This document shows, one piece after another, positions 16,244-23,739 of a stretch of 33,985 nt of DNA. Source of the stretch: an uncultured Collinsella sp. GTDB lineage: Bacteria > Actinomycetota > Coriobacteriia > Coriobacteriales > Coriobacteriaceae. The translations under genes and the position numbers were made by a program. The notes below the pieces were generated by a model. It made no database searches, was not told the DNA's origin, and was given only the letters and a program-made list of their open reading frames with translations. The stretch's first letter is position 1. Every line of letters starts with the position of its first letter. The DNA lies in assembly GCA_902482615.1 (NCBI GenBank), contig CABTAA010000001.1, positions 1 through 33,985 of the forward strand. Reading direction: 5' to 3'.

Positions 16244-16280
16244 GCGCGGGATCCGGGTTGCTGGGTCCCGCGCTTGTTTT
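16244..16280 (+). terminator. hairpin with T-rich tail between nanE and rapZ
   Basis: GCGCGGGATCC (16244-16254) pairs with GGGTCCCGCGC (16263-16273), 11 bp with one G-U pair and an 8-base loop, followed by TTGTTTT. This is a good rho-independent terminator for the nan cluster. It ends only 3 bases before the rapZ ribosome-binding site, so it could also act as an attenuator in a rapZ leader. Confidence 0.75.
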
Positions 16281-16293
16281 CGGGAGGCAACAC

Positions 16294-17214
16294 ATGCAAA
16301 AGGGAGATGCCATGGATGCGGCGGAGCGCTCGGAGCGCATCCCCGATATCGTCATCATCACCGGAATGTCCGGATCAGGCCGCACACAGGCCATGCACGT
16401 GTTCGAGGACATGGGCTATTTTTGCATCGATAACCTGCCTCCGCGTCTCATCGCCCAGCTTGCCGAGCTCGTCGGCATCAATACGGGCGTGGGCAGGCAT
16501 CTCGCCGTCACCTGCGACCTGCGCAGCCAGGGCTTGTTCGATGAGCTGCTCGATGCCATTGCCGCACTCGAGGAGCGCGAGATGAGCTGTGACATCGTGT
16601 TTCTCGAGGCCTCTGACGAGGTGCTGATCCGTCGTTATAGCGAAAACCGCCGCCGCCATCCCATTGCCAAGCCGGGGGAGACTACGGCCGATGCCATTCA
16701 GCGCGAGCGCCTTCAGCTTCAGGGCGTGCGCGACCGAGCCGATATGATTATCGACACGAGCCGTCTGCGCACCTCTGCGCTGCGCAACAAGCTACGTATG
16801 GCATTTTCCGAGCTGTCCGACCAGCAGCTCATGGACGTCCACGTGTTCTCGTTTGGCTTTAAGCACGGCATGCCCGTCGAGGCGGACATTATGATCGACG
16901 TCCGCTTCCTGCCTAATCCGTTCTACGATCCCGAGATGCGCACGATGACCGGTCTCGATAAAAAGGTCTCCGATTTTGTTCTGGACCATCCCAAGACGCA
17001 GGAGTTTTGGAAGGCTTGGACTCAGCTGCTCGATACGGTGATGCCGGGCTATATCGCGGAGGGTAAGCCGCAGCTTTCTATCGCCATCGGCTGCACGGGC
17101 GGCCAGCACCGCAGCGTTGCCATTGCCGAGGCCACGGCCCGTTACCTGGAAGGCGCTCAGTATCATGTGAGCATCTCCCACCGCGACCTGTCGCGCGCCA
17201 ACACGAAGGCTTAG
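16294..17214 (+). CDS. rapZ: RapZ/YvcJ family nucleotide-binding protein
   Basis: The 306-residue protein has an N-terminal P-loop (GMSGSGRT, about residues 24-31) followed by AMHVFEDMGYFCIDNLPP, the family hallmark. It also has the C-terminal domain with FGFKHGMP, DVRFLPNPFY, and GCTGGQHRSVAIAE near the end. In E. coli RapZ binds glucosamine-6-phosphate and the sRNA GlmZ to control GlmS; in Bacillus the homologue YvcJ binds and hydrolyses nucleotides. The ATG at 16294 follows GGGAGG; a second ATG at 16312 also has a fair site (AGGGAG), so the start is uncertain by 6 residues. In most actinobacteria yvcK/glmR lies between rapZ and whiA, but here whiA begins 6 bases after the stop. Confidence 0.93.
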   Translation: MQKGDAMDAAERSERIPDIVIITGMSGSGRTQAMHVFEDMGYFCIDNLPPRLIAQLAELVGINTGVGRHLAVTCDLRSQGLFDELLDAIAALEEREMSCDIVFLEASDEVLIRRYSENRRRHPIAKPGETTADAIQRERLQLQGVRDRADMIIDTSRLRTSALRNKLRMAFSELSDQQLMDVHVFSFGFKHGMPVEADIMIDVRFLPNPFYDPEMRTMTGLDKKVSDFVLDHPKTQEFWKAWTQLLDTVMPGYIAEGKPQLSIAIGCTGGQHRSVAIAEATARYLEGAQYHVSISHRDLSRANTKA

Positions 17215-17220
17215 GCCTGC

Positions 17221-18150
17221 ATGTCGTTTACCGCTGAGGTGCGCGACGAGCTTGCGCGCTGCGAACCCGAATGTGAATACTGCGACTTGTCGACGCTTGC
17301 CGCCCTCACGCGCGTGAGCGGTACGCTCTCGCTTACCGGCTCTGGGCGGTATCGTTTGACGGTCGCGACTGAGACGGGAGCCGTCGCGCGCACGATGATC
17401 ACGCTGACGCATCGTATCCTTAAGCTCAAAACGGAGTTCACCGTCCGCAAATCTGTCTTGCATAAGGTTCGAAACTACCTCATCACCTTGCCTGATCAGC
17501 CAGACCTGGATAAGGCCTTGGTTCTGCTGGGTATCCTCGACCGTAGGGGAGGACTTGTCGCCGGCGTACCCCGACATATCGTTGCCCGTCCTTGCTGTAG
17601 ACTTGCCTATATCCGCGGCGCGCTCATCGCGGGCGGCTTCGTGGCCGATCCACGCGGCGATTTTCATTTGGAGATCGCTGTGCAGGGCGAGCAATATGCC
17701 AAGGGACTTTGCGATCTGTTGGAGCAGATTGGGGTCCATGCTCGTGTTAATGCACGGCGGGGGTCATATGCCGTGTACATTAAGAGCGCCGAGGAAATCG
17801 AGCATCTATTAAAGCTGATTGGTGCCAAGCGCAGCGTTGCCGAGATTGAGGAGGCGCGCGCGGTCAAGTTGGTTAAGAACGATGTGAACCGTCGCGTGAA
17901 TGCCGAGCTCGCCAACCAGACCAGAAGCGCCGGTGCTGCCCAACATCAGCTTGCGCTTATCGATGAGCTCGAGCAGCGTGGCCTTCGCGATGCGCTTCCG
18001 GATGCCTTGGCGGTCTTTTGCGACCTGCGCGAGCGCTATCCCGATCTGTCGCTGCGTGATTTGGGGGAGATGGCTGACCCTCCCTTGTCGAAGTCTGCCC
18101 TGTACCATCGCGTTTTGAGGCTTGAAAAGCTCATTGAAGCAAACAGGTAG
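17221..18150 (+). CDS. whiA: WhiA family DNA-binding regulator
   Basis: WhiA proteins combine a degenerate LAGLIDADG homing-endonuclease-like fold with a C-terminal helix-turn-helix. They regulate sporulation in Streptomyces, and division and chromosome segregation in Bacillus. This 309-residue protein has the usual start (SFTAEVRDELAR), the paired LAGLIDADG-like segments (about residues 115-205, including CCRLAYIRGALIAGGFVADP), and the C-terminal part (NRRVNAELANQTRSAGAAQHQLALI, then PLSKSALYHRVLRLEKL). Start and length are normal. It is 6 bases behind rapZ and surely co-transcribed. An AT-rich promoter region follows before gap. Confidence 0.93.
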   Translation: MSFTAEVRDELARCEPECEYCDLSTLAALTRVSGTLSLTGSGRYRLTVATETGAVARTMITLTHRILKLKTEFTVRKSVLHKVRNYLITLPDQPDLDKALVLLGILDRRGGLVAGVPRHIVARPCCRLAYIRGALIAGGFVADPRGDFHLEIAVQGEQYAKGLCDLLEQIGVHARVNARRGSYAVYIKSAEEIEHLLKLIGAKRSVAEIEEARAVKLVKNDVNRRVNAELANQTRSAGAAQHQLALIDELEQRGLRDALPDALAVFCDLRERYPDLSLRDLGEMADPPLSKSALYHRVLRLEKLIEANR

Positions 18151-18195
18151 TTTGAAGTATCGACTTATATACGGATTTAGCTGCTATTTTAGTCT

Positions 18196-18209
18196 TTAAA
18201 ACGTTTTAA
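18196..18209 (+). promoter_or_regulatory. 14 bp perfect palindrome upstream of gap, candidate operator
   Basis: TTAAAACGTTTTAA is a perfect palindrome centred on CG, typical of LacI/GalR-family or CcpA-like operators. It lies 57 bases upstream of the best -10 box of gap and shares TAAAACGTTT with the nan upstream region. The regulator is not encoded in the window. Confidence 0.5.
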
Positions 18210-18241
18210 CGTAAATTTGATTTTCAATTTCGAGCATTCTC

Positions 18242-18271
18242 GTGAAATTCAAGTCAAAAAAAAGGTATATT
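18242..18271 (+). promoter_or_regulatory. candidate promoter of gap
   Basis: TATATT (18266-18271) is a good -10; GTGAAA (18242-18247) with an 18 bp spacer is a moderate -35. The surrounding AT-rich stretch (18151-18275) contrasts with the GC-rich genes and marks a promoter region. A leader of about 65 bases with a strong GAAAGGAG site precedes the gap ATG. Confidence 0.5.
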
Positions 18272-18343
18272 AGGCGAGTGGTTAGTTTGTGGGCCTCAAC
18301 GGCGGGCGCTGTAGCTCGCGGGGGCCTTACGAAAGGAGACACA

Positions 18344-19369
18344 ATGGCAGTAAAGGTTGCTATTAACGGCTTCGGTCGCATCGGTCGTCTGGCTTTCCGT
18401 CAGATGTTCGGTCATGAGGGCTCCGAGATCGTCGCTATCAACGACCTCACCTCTCCCGATATGCTCGCTTACCTGCTGAAGTACGACTCCACGCAGGGCA
18501 ACTACGCTCGCGATCACGAGGTCGTTGCTGGCGAGGATTCCATCACCGTTGACGGCAAGGAGATCAAGATCTACAAGGAGGCCGACGCCAACAACCTGCC
18601 TTGGGGCGACCTCGACGTCGACGTCGTTCTCGAGTGCACCGGCTTCTACACCAGCAAGGCTAAGGCTCAGGCCCACATCAACGCTGGCGCCAAGAAGGTC
18701 GTCATCTCCGCTCCGGCCGGCAGCGATCTGCCCACCATCGTGTACAACGTCAACCATGAGACGCTGACCGCTGAGGACAACATCATCTCCGCTGCCTCCT
18801 GCACGACGAACTGCCTCGCCCCGATGGCCAAGGGTCTCAACGACTTCGCTCCCATCGTGTCCGGCATCATGACCACCATCCACGCCTTCACCGGCGACCA
18901 GATGCCGCTCGACGGCCCGCAGCGCAAGGGCAACTTCCGTCGCTCCCGCGCCTGCTCCGAGAACATCGTCCCGAACACCACGGGCGCTGCCAAGGCCATC
19001 GGCCTGGTTCTCCCCGAGCTCAACGGCAAGCTCATCGGTGCCGCCCAGCGCGTCCCGACGCCGACCGGCTCGCTGACCAACCTCTACGCCGTCGTTGACA
19101 AGAAGGTCACCGTCGACGAGGTCAACGCTGCCATGAAGGCCTACGCCGAGACCATCCCCGATACCTTCGCCTACAACGAGGACCAGATCGTCTCCCGCGA
19201 CATCGTCGGCGAGACCCACGGCTCCATCTTCGACGCCACGCAGACCATGTGCTCTGACCTCGGCAACGGCCAGACCCTCGTTCAGGTCACCTCTTGGTAC
19301 GACAACGAGAACTCCTACACCTCTCAGATGGTCCGCACCATCAAGTACTTCGAGAAGTTCGTTGCTTAA
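18344..19369 (+). CDS. gap: glyceraldehyde-3-phosphate dehydrogenase, type I
   Basis: The 341-residue enzyme oxidises glyceraldehyde-3-phosphate to 1,3-bisphosphoglycerate with NAD. It has the Rossmann start (VAINGFGRIGRLAFRQM), the catalytic Cys153 in SAASCTTNCLAP, and the C-terminal domain ending SWYDNENSYTSQMVRTIKYF. INDLTSP after the second strand is consistent with NAD preference. The ATG at 18344 follows AAAGGAG; the open frame extends to 18242 through the promoter and is not coding there. Codon use is very biased, as expected for an abundant enzyme. A hairpin with a T-tract follows, so much transcription may stop before pgk. Confidence 0.97.
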   Translation: MAVKVAINGFGRIGRLAFRQMFGHEGSEIVAINDLTSPDMLAYLLKYDSTQGNYARDHEVVAGEDSITVDGKEIKIYKEADANNLPWGDLDVDVVLECTGFYTSKAKAQAHINAGAKKVVISAPAGSDLPTIVYNVNHETLTAEDNIISAASCTTNCLAPMAKGLNDFAPIVSGIMTTIHAFTGDQMPLDGPQRKGNFRRSRACSENIVPNTTGAAKAIGLVLPELNGKLIGAAQRVPTPTGSLTNLYAVVDKKVTVDEVNAAMKAYAETIPDTFAYNEDQIVSRDIVGETHGSIFDATQTMCSDLGNGQTLVQVTSWYDNENSYTSQMVRTIKYFEKFVA

Positions 19370-19406
19370 GTTATCGGCAATCGACTAGCTCGTTGAGCGT
19401 CTAAAG

Positions 19407-19454
19407 AAGGGCGCGGCCTTTAAGGGCTTATGCTCTGGGGTCGCGTCCTTTTTT
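19407..19454 (+). terminator. terminator between gap and pgk
   Basis: Positions 19407-19418 pair with 19439-19450 (12 bp including two G-U pairs) around a 20-base loop, running into a T-tract through 19454. It would let gap be expressed more strongly than the downstream glycolytic genes. Confidence 0.75.
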
Positions 19455-19463
19455 ATTGGAAAC

Positions 19464-19486
19464 CGTGCGCACATACGTGCACACAT
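19464..19486 (+). repeat. tandem 11-mers upstream of pgk
   Basis: CGTGCGCACAT (19464-19474) and CGTGCACACAT (19476-19486) differ at one base and are spaced 12 bases apart. They lie between the gap terminator and the pgk ribosome-binding site (GAAAGG at 19491-19496), where a regulatory site or leader element could be. Confidence 0.4.
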
Positions 19487-19507
19487 GTACGAAAGGTAGA
19501 AGCAAAC

Positions 19508-20710
19508 ATGGCCTTTACCAAGAAGACCGTCCGCGACATCGATGTCGACGGCAAGCGCGTTCTCGTTCGCGTTGACTTCAATGTGCCTATCAAGGACGGC
19601 GTCGTGGGCGATACCACCCGCATCAAGGCTGCCCTTCCCACCATCAAGTATCTCGTCGAGCACAACGCTCGCGTCATCCTCATGAGCCACCTTGGCCGTC
19701 CTGCCGGCACTGGTTTCGAGCCCGAGCTTTCGCTCAAGCCGGTTGCCGCCAAGCTCGCCGAGCTTTCCGGTCTCGACGTCAGCTTCGTCCAGGACACCTA
19801 CGGCGAGGAGGCCGCCAAGGCCGTCGAGGCTGTCGAGCCGGGCAAGGTCCTCGTTCTCGAGAACGTCCGTTTCGATAAGCGCGAGAAGAAGAACGATCCC
19901 GAGATCGCCAAGAAGCTCGCTTCCTACGGCGACATCTTCGTTCTCGACGCCTTCGGCACCGCTCACCGCGCACAGGGTTCCGTCGTGGGCCCGGCCGCCT
20001 ATCTCCCCGCTGTCGCAGGCTTCCTGCTTGAGAAGGAGGTCGACACGCTGACCAGCATCTTCGCTGATCCTGAGCGTCCTTTCGTCGCCATCGTCGGCGG
20101 TTCCAAGGTTTCCTCCAAGATCGGTGTCCTCGATCATCTGATCGATTCCGCCGACACCCTGATCATCGGTGGCGGCATGGCCTACACCTTCTTCCTGGCC
20201 AAGGGCTATAAGACCGTCGGTACCTCCCTCAAAGAGGAGGACTGGGTCGAGCGCGCTGCAGAGATGCTCAAGAAGGCTGAGGACAAGGGCGTCAAGATCC
20301 TGCTCCCGATCGATAACCTCGTTGCCGACCACTTCGGCGAGGACGCTACGGGCGAGGTCGTCGCTTCCGACGCCATCCCCGAGGATCGCATGGGCATGGA
20401 CATCGGCCCCAAGACCGAGGCCCTTTACGCCGAGGCCATCAAGGGCGCCAAGACCGTCTTCTGGAACGGCCCCATGGGCGTTTTCGAGTTCGATAACTTC
20501 GCGCACGGCACCAAGGCCGTTGCCGAGGCTGTTGCCGAGCTCAAGGCCAACGGCGGCACCTCCATCATCGGCGGTGGCGACTCCGTCGCAGCCGTCAACA
20601 AGTTCGATCTTGCCGACAAGATGAGCTGGATCTCCACCGGTGGCGGCGCTTCCATGGAACTCGTCGAGGGCAAGGCTCTCCCCGGAGTGGAGGCGCTTCT
20701 CGATGCCTAA
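19508..20710 (+). CDS. pgk: phosphoglycerate kinase
   Basis: The 400-residue enzyme transfers phosphate from 1,3-bisphosphoglycerate to ADP. Family segments are all present: RVDFNVP, MSHLGRP, VLENVRF, AHRAQGSVVG, GGSKVSSKIGVLDHL, the nucleotide-binding WNGPMGVFE, and the C-terminal GGGDSVAAV and STGGGASMELVEGKALPGV. Length is normal. The ATG at 19508 is supported by GAAAGG upstream and by the usual family start; an ATG at 19430 would translate the gap terminator. The last 8 bases overlap tpiA, giving coupled translation of pgk-tpiA. Confidence 0.97.
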   Translation: MAFTKKTVRDIDVDGKRVLVRVDFNVPIKDGVVGDTTRIKAALPTIKYLVEHNARVILMSHLGRPAGTGFEPELSLKPVAAKLAELSGLDVSFVQDTYGEEAAKAVEAVEPGKVLVLENVRFDKREKKNDPEIAKKLASYGDIFVLDAFGTAHRAQGSVVGPAAYLPAVAGFLLEKEVDTLTSIFADPERPFVAIVGGSKVSSKIGVLDHLIDSADTLIIGGGMAYTFFLAKGYKTVGTSLKEEDWVERAAEMLKKAEDKGVKILLPIDNLVADHFGEDATGEVVASDAIPEDRMGMDIGPKTEALYAEAIKGAKTVFWNGPMGVFEFDNFAHGTKAVAEAVAELKANGGTSIIGGGDSVAAVNKFDLADKMSWISTGGGASMELVEGKALPGVEALLDA

Positions 20711-21470
20711 TCGCACTAAACTCATCGCCGGCAACTGGAAAATGAACAACGACGTTGCCGCTGCCGCTAAGCTCGCTGACGAGCTCGCCGAGGCTCTGCC
20801 CGAAGTTCCCGAGGGCGTTGAGGTCCTCGTCTGCCCGCCGACCATCGACATCACCACCGTTCACGCCCGCATGCAGGCTGCCCCCATCGCTCTCGGTGCA
20901 CAGAACGTGTACTGGGAGGCAAAGGGTGCCTACACCGGCGAGTCCTCCTGCGACATGCTCAAGTCCGCTGGCTGCACTTACTGCATCATCGGTCACTCCG
21001 AGCGTCGTGGATATTTCCACGAGACCGACGAGGATATGAACAAGAAGGCCAAGGCCCTCGTTGCCGCTGGCATCGTTCCCGTCTTCTGCTGCGGTGAGCC
21101 CGAGGAGGTTCGCGAGGCCGGCACCTATGTCGACTTCGTTTGCAACCAGGTCATGGCAGGTCTCGAGGGTCTCGAGATCAAATGCCCCAAGCAGCTCGTT
21201 GTAGCCTACGAGCCCATCTGGGCCATCGGCACCGGCAAGACCGCTACCGCCGATGACGCCCAGGAGGTCTGCGGCGCTATCCGCGAGACCCTCAAGGAGA
21301 TGTTCGGCGAGGAGCTCGCTAACGGCATCCGCGTTCTCTATGGTGGCTCTGCCAAGCCCGGCAACATCGCCGAGCTCGTCGCCAAGCCCGACGTTGACGG
21401 TGCTCTCGTGGGCGGCGCTTCGCTCAAGGCTGCCGACTTCGCCTCTATGGTCGTCAAGGCAGGCGAGTAG
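20703..21470 (+). CDS. tpiA: triosephosphate isomerase
   Basis: The 255-residue TIM barrel interconverts dihydroxyacetone phosphate and glyceraldehyde-3-phosphate. Active-site residues are all visible: Asn11 and Lys13 in GNWKMN, His98 in IIGHSERR, Glu170 in AYEPIWAIGTGKTA, and the phosphate-binding YGGSAKPGN and GGASLKA. It begins 8 bases inside the end of pgk (ATG at 20703), which sets the start precisely. It is followed 5 bases later by gpmI. The longer open frame beginning at 20640 lies within pgk and is rejected. Confidence 0.97.
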   Translation: MPNRTKLIAGNWKMNNDVAAAAKLADELAEALPEVPEGVEVLVCPPTIDITTVHARMQAAPIALGAQNVYWEAKGAYTGESSCDMLKSAGCTYCIIGHSERRGYFHETDEDMNKKAKALVAAGIVPVFCCGEPEEVREAGTYVDFVCNQVMAGLEGLEIKCPKQLVVAYEPIWAIGTGKTATADDAQEVCGAIRETLKEMFGEELANGIRVLYGGSAKPGNIAELVAKPDVDGALVGGASLKAADFASMVVKAGE

Positions 21471-21475
21471 GACAT

Positions 21476-23029
21476 ATGGCACAGCGTCATCTTCCTGCAC
21501 TCCTGATCATCATGGACGGCTGCGGCCTGGCTCCGGCCGATGGCGAGAACGCCGTCGCCGCTGCTAAGACGCCCTTCCTTGATAGCCTGTACGAGAAGTA
21601 CCCCCACACCACGCTCGGCGCTTCGGGCGAGGACGTGGGTCTTCCCGATGGCCAGATGGGTAACTCCGAGGTGGGTCACCTCAACATCGGTGCCGGCCGC
21701 ATCGTGTTCCAGGAGCTTTCGCGCATCAACAACGCCATCAAGGATGGCTCCATCGCCAAGAACGAGGTCTTCGTCAAGGCTATGGACGACGTCAAGGCTG
21801 ATGGCAAGACTCTCCACCTCATGGGCCTTATGAGCCCTGGCGGTGTTCATTCTCACATGAACCACGTCGAGGCTCTGGTCAAGATGGCTGCCGAGCATGG
21901 TGTCAAGACCGTTCGCGTCCACGCCTTCATGGATGGCCGCGACGTCGACCCGCAGTCCGGTGCCGGTTACATGAGTGAGTTCTGCGCCTTCCTGGCTAAG
22001 ATCTCCGAGGAGACCGGTTGCGACGCTCGCGTTGCCACCGTCTCGGGCCGTTATTGGGCTATGGACCGCGATAATCGTTGGGAGCGCATCCAGCGCGCCT
22101 ACGACGTCATGGTCAACGCGTCCGATGCCGATACCGACCCCGTTGCCGGTATCAAGGCCTACTACGAGAAGGACCCGCGCGGCGACGAGTTCGTCGAGCC
22201 CTTCGCTGCCCACAACGAGGGCATCCACGAGGGCGACGCGGCTATCTTCTTCAACTTCCGTCCCGACCGCGCTCGTCAGATGACCCGCGTGTTCACGGAC
22301 AAGAAGTTCGACGGCTTTGAGCGCGAGCAGATCAAGCTTTCTCACTTTGTGACGATGACCGAGTACGATCCGACGTTTGACGTCGAGGTCGCCTTCCCCA
22401 AGACGTTCCCTGAGAACGTCCTGGCCGACGTTATCGCCGCCAATGGCCTGAAGCAGCTGCACACCGCCGAGACCGAGAAGTACGCCCACGTTACGTTCTT
22501 CCTCAACGGCGGCATCGAGGAGCCCAAGGAGGGCGAGGAGCGCGTGCTCGTCGCTTCCCCCAAGGTCGCTACCTACGATCTGCAGCCCGAGATGAGCGCT
22601 CCCGAGGTTACCGAGAAGCTCGTCGCCGCCATCAACGAGGATCGCGCTGATTTCTACATCGTGAACTTCGCGAACTGCGACATGGTTGGTCACACCGGTG
22701 TCTTCGACGCCGCCGTTAAGGCCGTCGAGGCTGTTGACGATGCCCTGTCCAAGGTTGTCCCGGCGATTCTCGCCAAGGGCGGCTTTGCGCTGATTACCGC
22801 CGATCACGGCAACGCCGATCACATGTTTGACGTTGCTTCCGACGGTTCCAAGCATCCGTTCACGGCTCACACCACCAACCGTGTGCCGTTTATCATCGTT
22901 GATGAGAAGGCACAGCTCACCGGTATCGAGGACGGCCGTCTTTCCGATATCGCTCCGACCATGCTCACCATGGCTGGTATCGAGCCTTCCGCCGAGATGA
23001 CGGGCCGCGTGCTCGCCACCGAGGCCTAA
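21476..23029 (+). CDS. gpmI: 2,3-bisphosphoglycerate-independent phosphoglycerate mutase
   Basis: The 517-residue metalloenzyme of the alkaline-phosphatase superfamily interconverts 3- and 2-phosphoglycerate. The first metal site IIMDGCGLAP, the phosphoserine Ser64 in QMGNSEVGHLNIGAGR, the long lid domain (MDGRDVDPQSG, FFNFRPDRARQM) and the C-terminal metal residues in NFANCDMVGHTGV and ITADHGNADHM are all present. Length is typical. The ATG is 5 bases after tpiA, so gpmI belongs to the pgk-tpiA operon, which ends at a strong terminator. In many actinobacteria this slot is empty and secG follows tpiA directly. Confidence 0.97.
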   Translation: MAQRHLPALLIIMDGCGLAPADGENAVAAAKTPFLDSLYEKYPHTTLGASGEDVGLPDGQMGNSEVGHLNIGAGRIVFQELSRINNAIKDGSIAKNEVFVKAMDDVKADGKTLHLMGLMSPGGVHSHMNHVEALVKMAAEHGVKTVRVHAFMDGRDVDPQSGAGYMSEFCAFLAKISEETGCDARVATVSGRYWAMDRDNRWERIQRAYDVMVNASDADTDPVAGIKAYYEKDPRGDEFVEPFAAHNEGIHEGDAAIFFNFRPDRARQMTRVFTDKKFDGFEREQIKLSHFVTMTEYDPTFDVEVAFPKTFPENVLADVIAANGLKQLHTAETEKYAHVTFFLNGGIEEPKEGEERVLVASPKVATYDLQPEMSAPEVTEKLVAAINEDRADFYIVNFANCDMVGHTGVFDAAVKAVEAVDDALSKVVPAILAKGGFALITADHGNADHMFDVASDGSKHPFTAHTTNRVPFIIVDEKAQLTGIEDGRLSDIAPTMLTMAGIEPSAEMTGRVLATEA

Positions 23030-23054
23030 TAGAAAACAAATACCGTTTTCTAGT

Positions 23055-23089
23055 AAGGGGGTTGTCCACAACCGGACAACCCCCTTTTT
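23055..23089 (+). terminator. strong rho-independent terminator of pgk-tpiA-gpmI
   Basis: GGGGGTTGTCC (23057-23067) pairs perfectly with GGACAACCCCC (23074-23084) around a 6-base loop and is followed by TTTTT, with AA before the stem. It lies 28 bases after the gpmI stop. Confidence 0.95.
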
Positions 23090-23193
23090 GGTATTTCTGC
23101 CATTTCCACCCCGTCCTTGAGTGGCAGGTAGGGGAGAGCGGGGGATTGTGGTACAGTACTGGAGTTTGAATTGTTCTATTAAGGAGCTTATCT

Positions 23194-23448
23194 ATGGGTC
23201 CGTTCCAGATTCTTCTGTTTGTCGTTTGGGCTGTCTCTGCCGTGGCGCTGACGATTCTCGTCCTGATGCATTCCGGTAAGGGCACCGGCGTTTCGGATAT
23301 GATCGCTAGCTCGCTGTATAACTCCAGCTCTGCCACGGGCGTCATGGAGCAGAACCTCGATCGCCTGACGGTAATTATGGCCGTCGTTTTTGCCGTGTGC
23401 GTCGTCCTGTGCATGTTCTTCTTCCCGCAGGGCATCGTCGGCTTCTAA
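23194..23448 (+). CDS. secG: preprotein translocase subunit SecG
   Basis: SecG is the small accessory membrane subunit of the SecYEG channel. The 84-residue product has two hydrophobic helices (about residues 4-25 and 60-79) joined by the conserved loop with LMHSGKGTGVSDM. The region resembling the usual SSxxGxxxxxxNLxRxT (SSSATGVMEQNLDRLT) then follows. Length is normal. AAGGAG sits 7 bases before the ATG. It is flanked by terminators on both sides, so it is a single-gene unit. Its place after tpiA/gpmI is a conserved actinobacterial arrangement. Confidence 0.95.
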   Translation: MGPFQILLFVVWAVSAVALTILVLMHSGKGTGVSDMIASSLYNSSSATGVMEQNLDRLTVIMAVVFAVCVVLCMFFFPQGIVGF

Positions 23449-23470
23449 GCACGAGCCGCATAAATACTTG

Positions 23471-23505
23471 AAAAGGGTTCCGCAAGTGCGGGACCCTTTT
23501 TGTTT
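23471..23505 (+). terminator. rho-independent terminator of secG
   Basis: AAAGGGTTCCGC (23472-23483) pairs with GCGGGACCCTTT (23488-23499), with one T-G pair and an AAGT loop, followed by T-rich sequence. Confidence 0.93.
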
Positions 23506-23592
23506 ACATATTTGTAACAGAGTCAAAATATCCCCACATACTTCGCCCAACTAAAGAAATTCTCGACCGTTAACCGGAATTAGCCCCAAATC

Positions 23593-23642
23593 GTGCATAA
23601 AATGCGCTACTGTATTGCGAAACGTTGGTCCGTTGTGCATAA
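23593..23642 (+). repeat. GTGCATAA direct repeat upstream of oppA
   Basis: GTGCATAA occurs at 23593-23600 and 23635-23642, 42 bases apart, close to four turns of B-DNA. Both lie in the opp promoter region, flanking a partial AACGTT palindrome. They may be regulator half sites, but the motif is short. Confidence 0.3.
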
Positions 23643-23655
23643 CCAGCCATAGCAG

Positions 23656-23677
23656 CGAACCGCGTTTGAACGGTTCG
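23656..23677 (+). promoter_or_regulatory. inverted repeat in the oppA leader
   Basis: CGAACCG (23656-23662) and CGGTTCG (23671-23677) form a perfect 7 bp inverted repeat with an 8-base spacer, 63 bases before the oppA start. It may be an operator or a leader hairpin. Confidence 0.45.
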
Positions 23678-23739
23678 ATCGGGCTGTCTCGACGTTGCTC
23701 GGCCGAACTCACTTTGTCCTATCTCATAAGGAGGATGGC

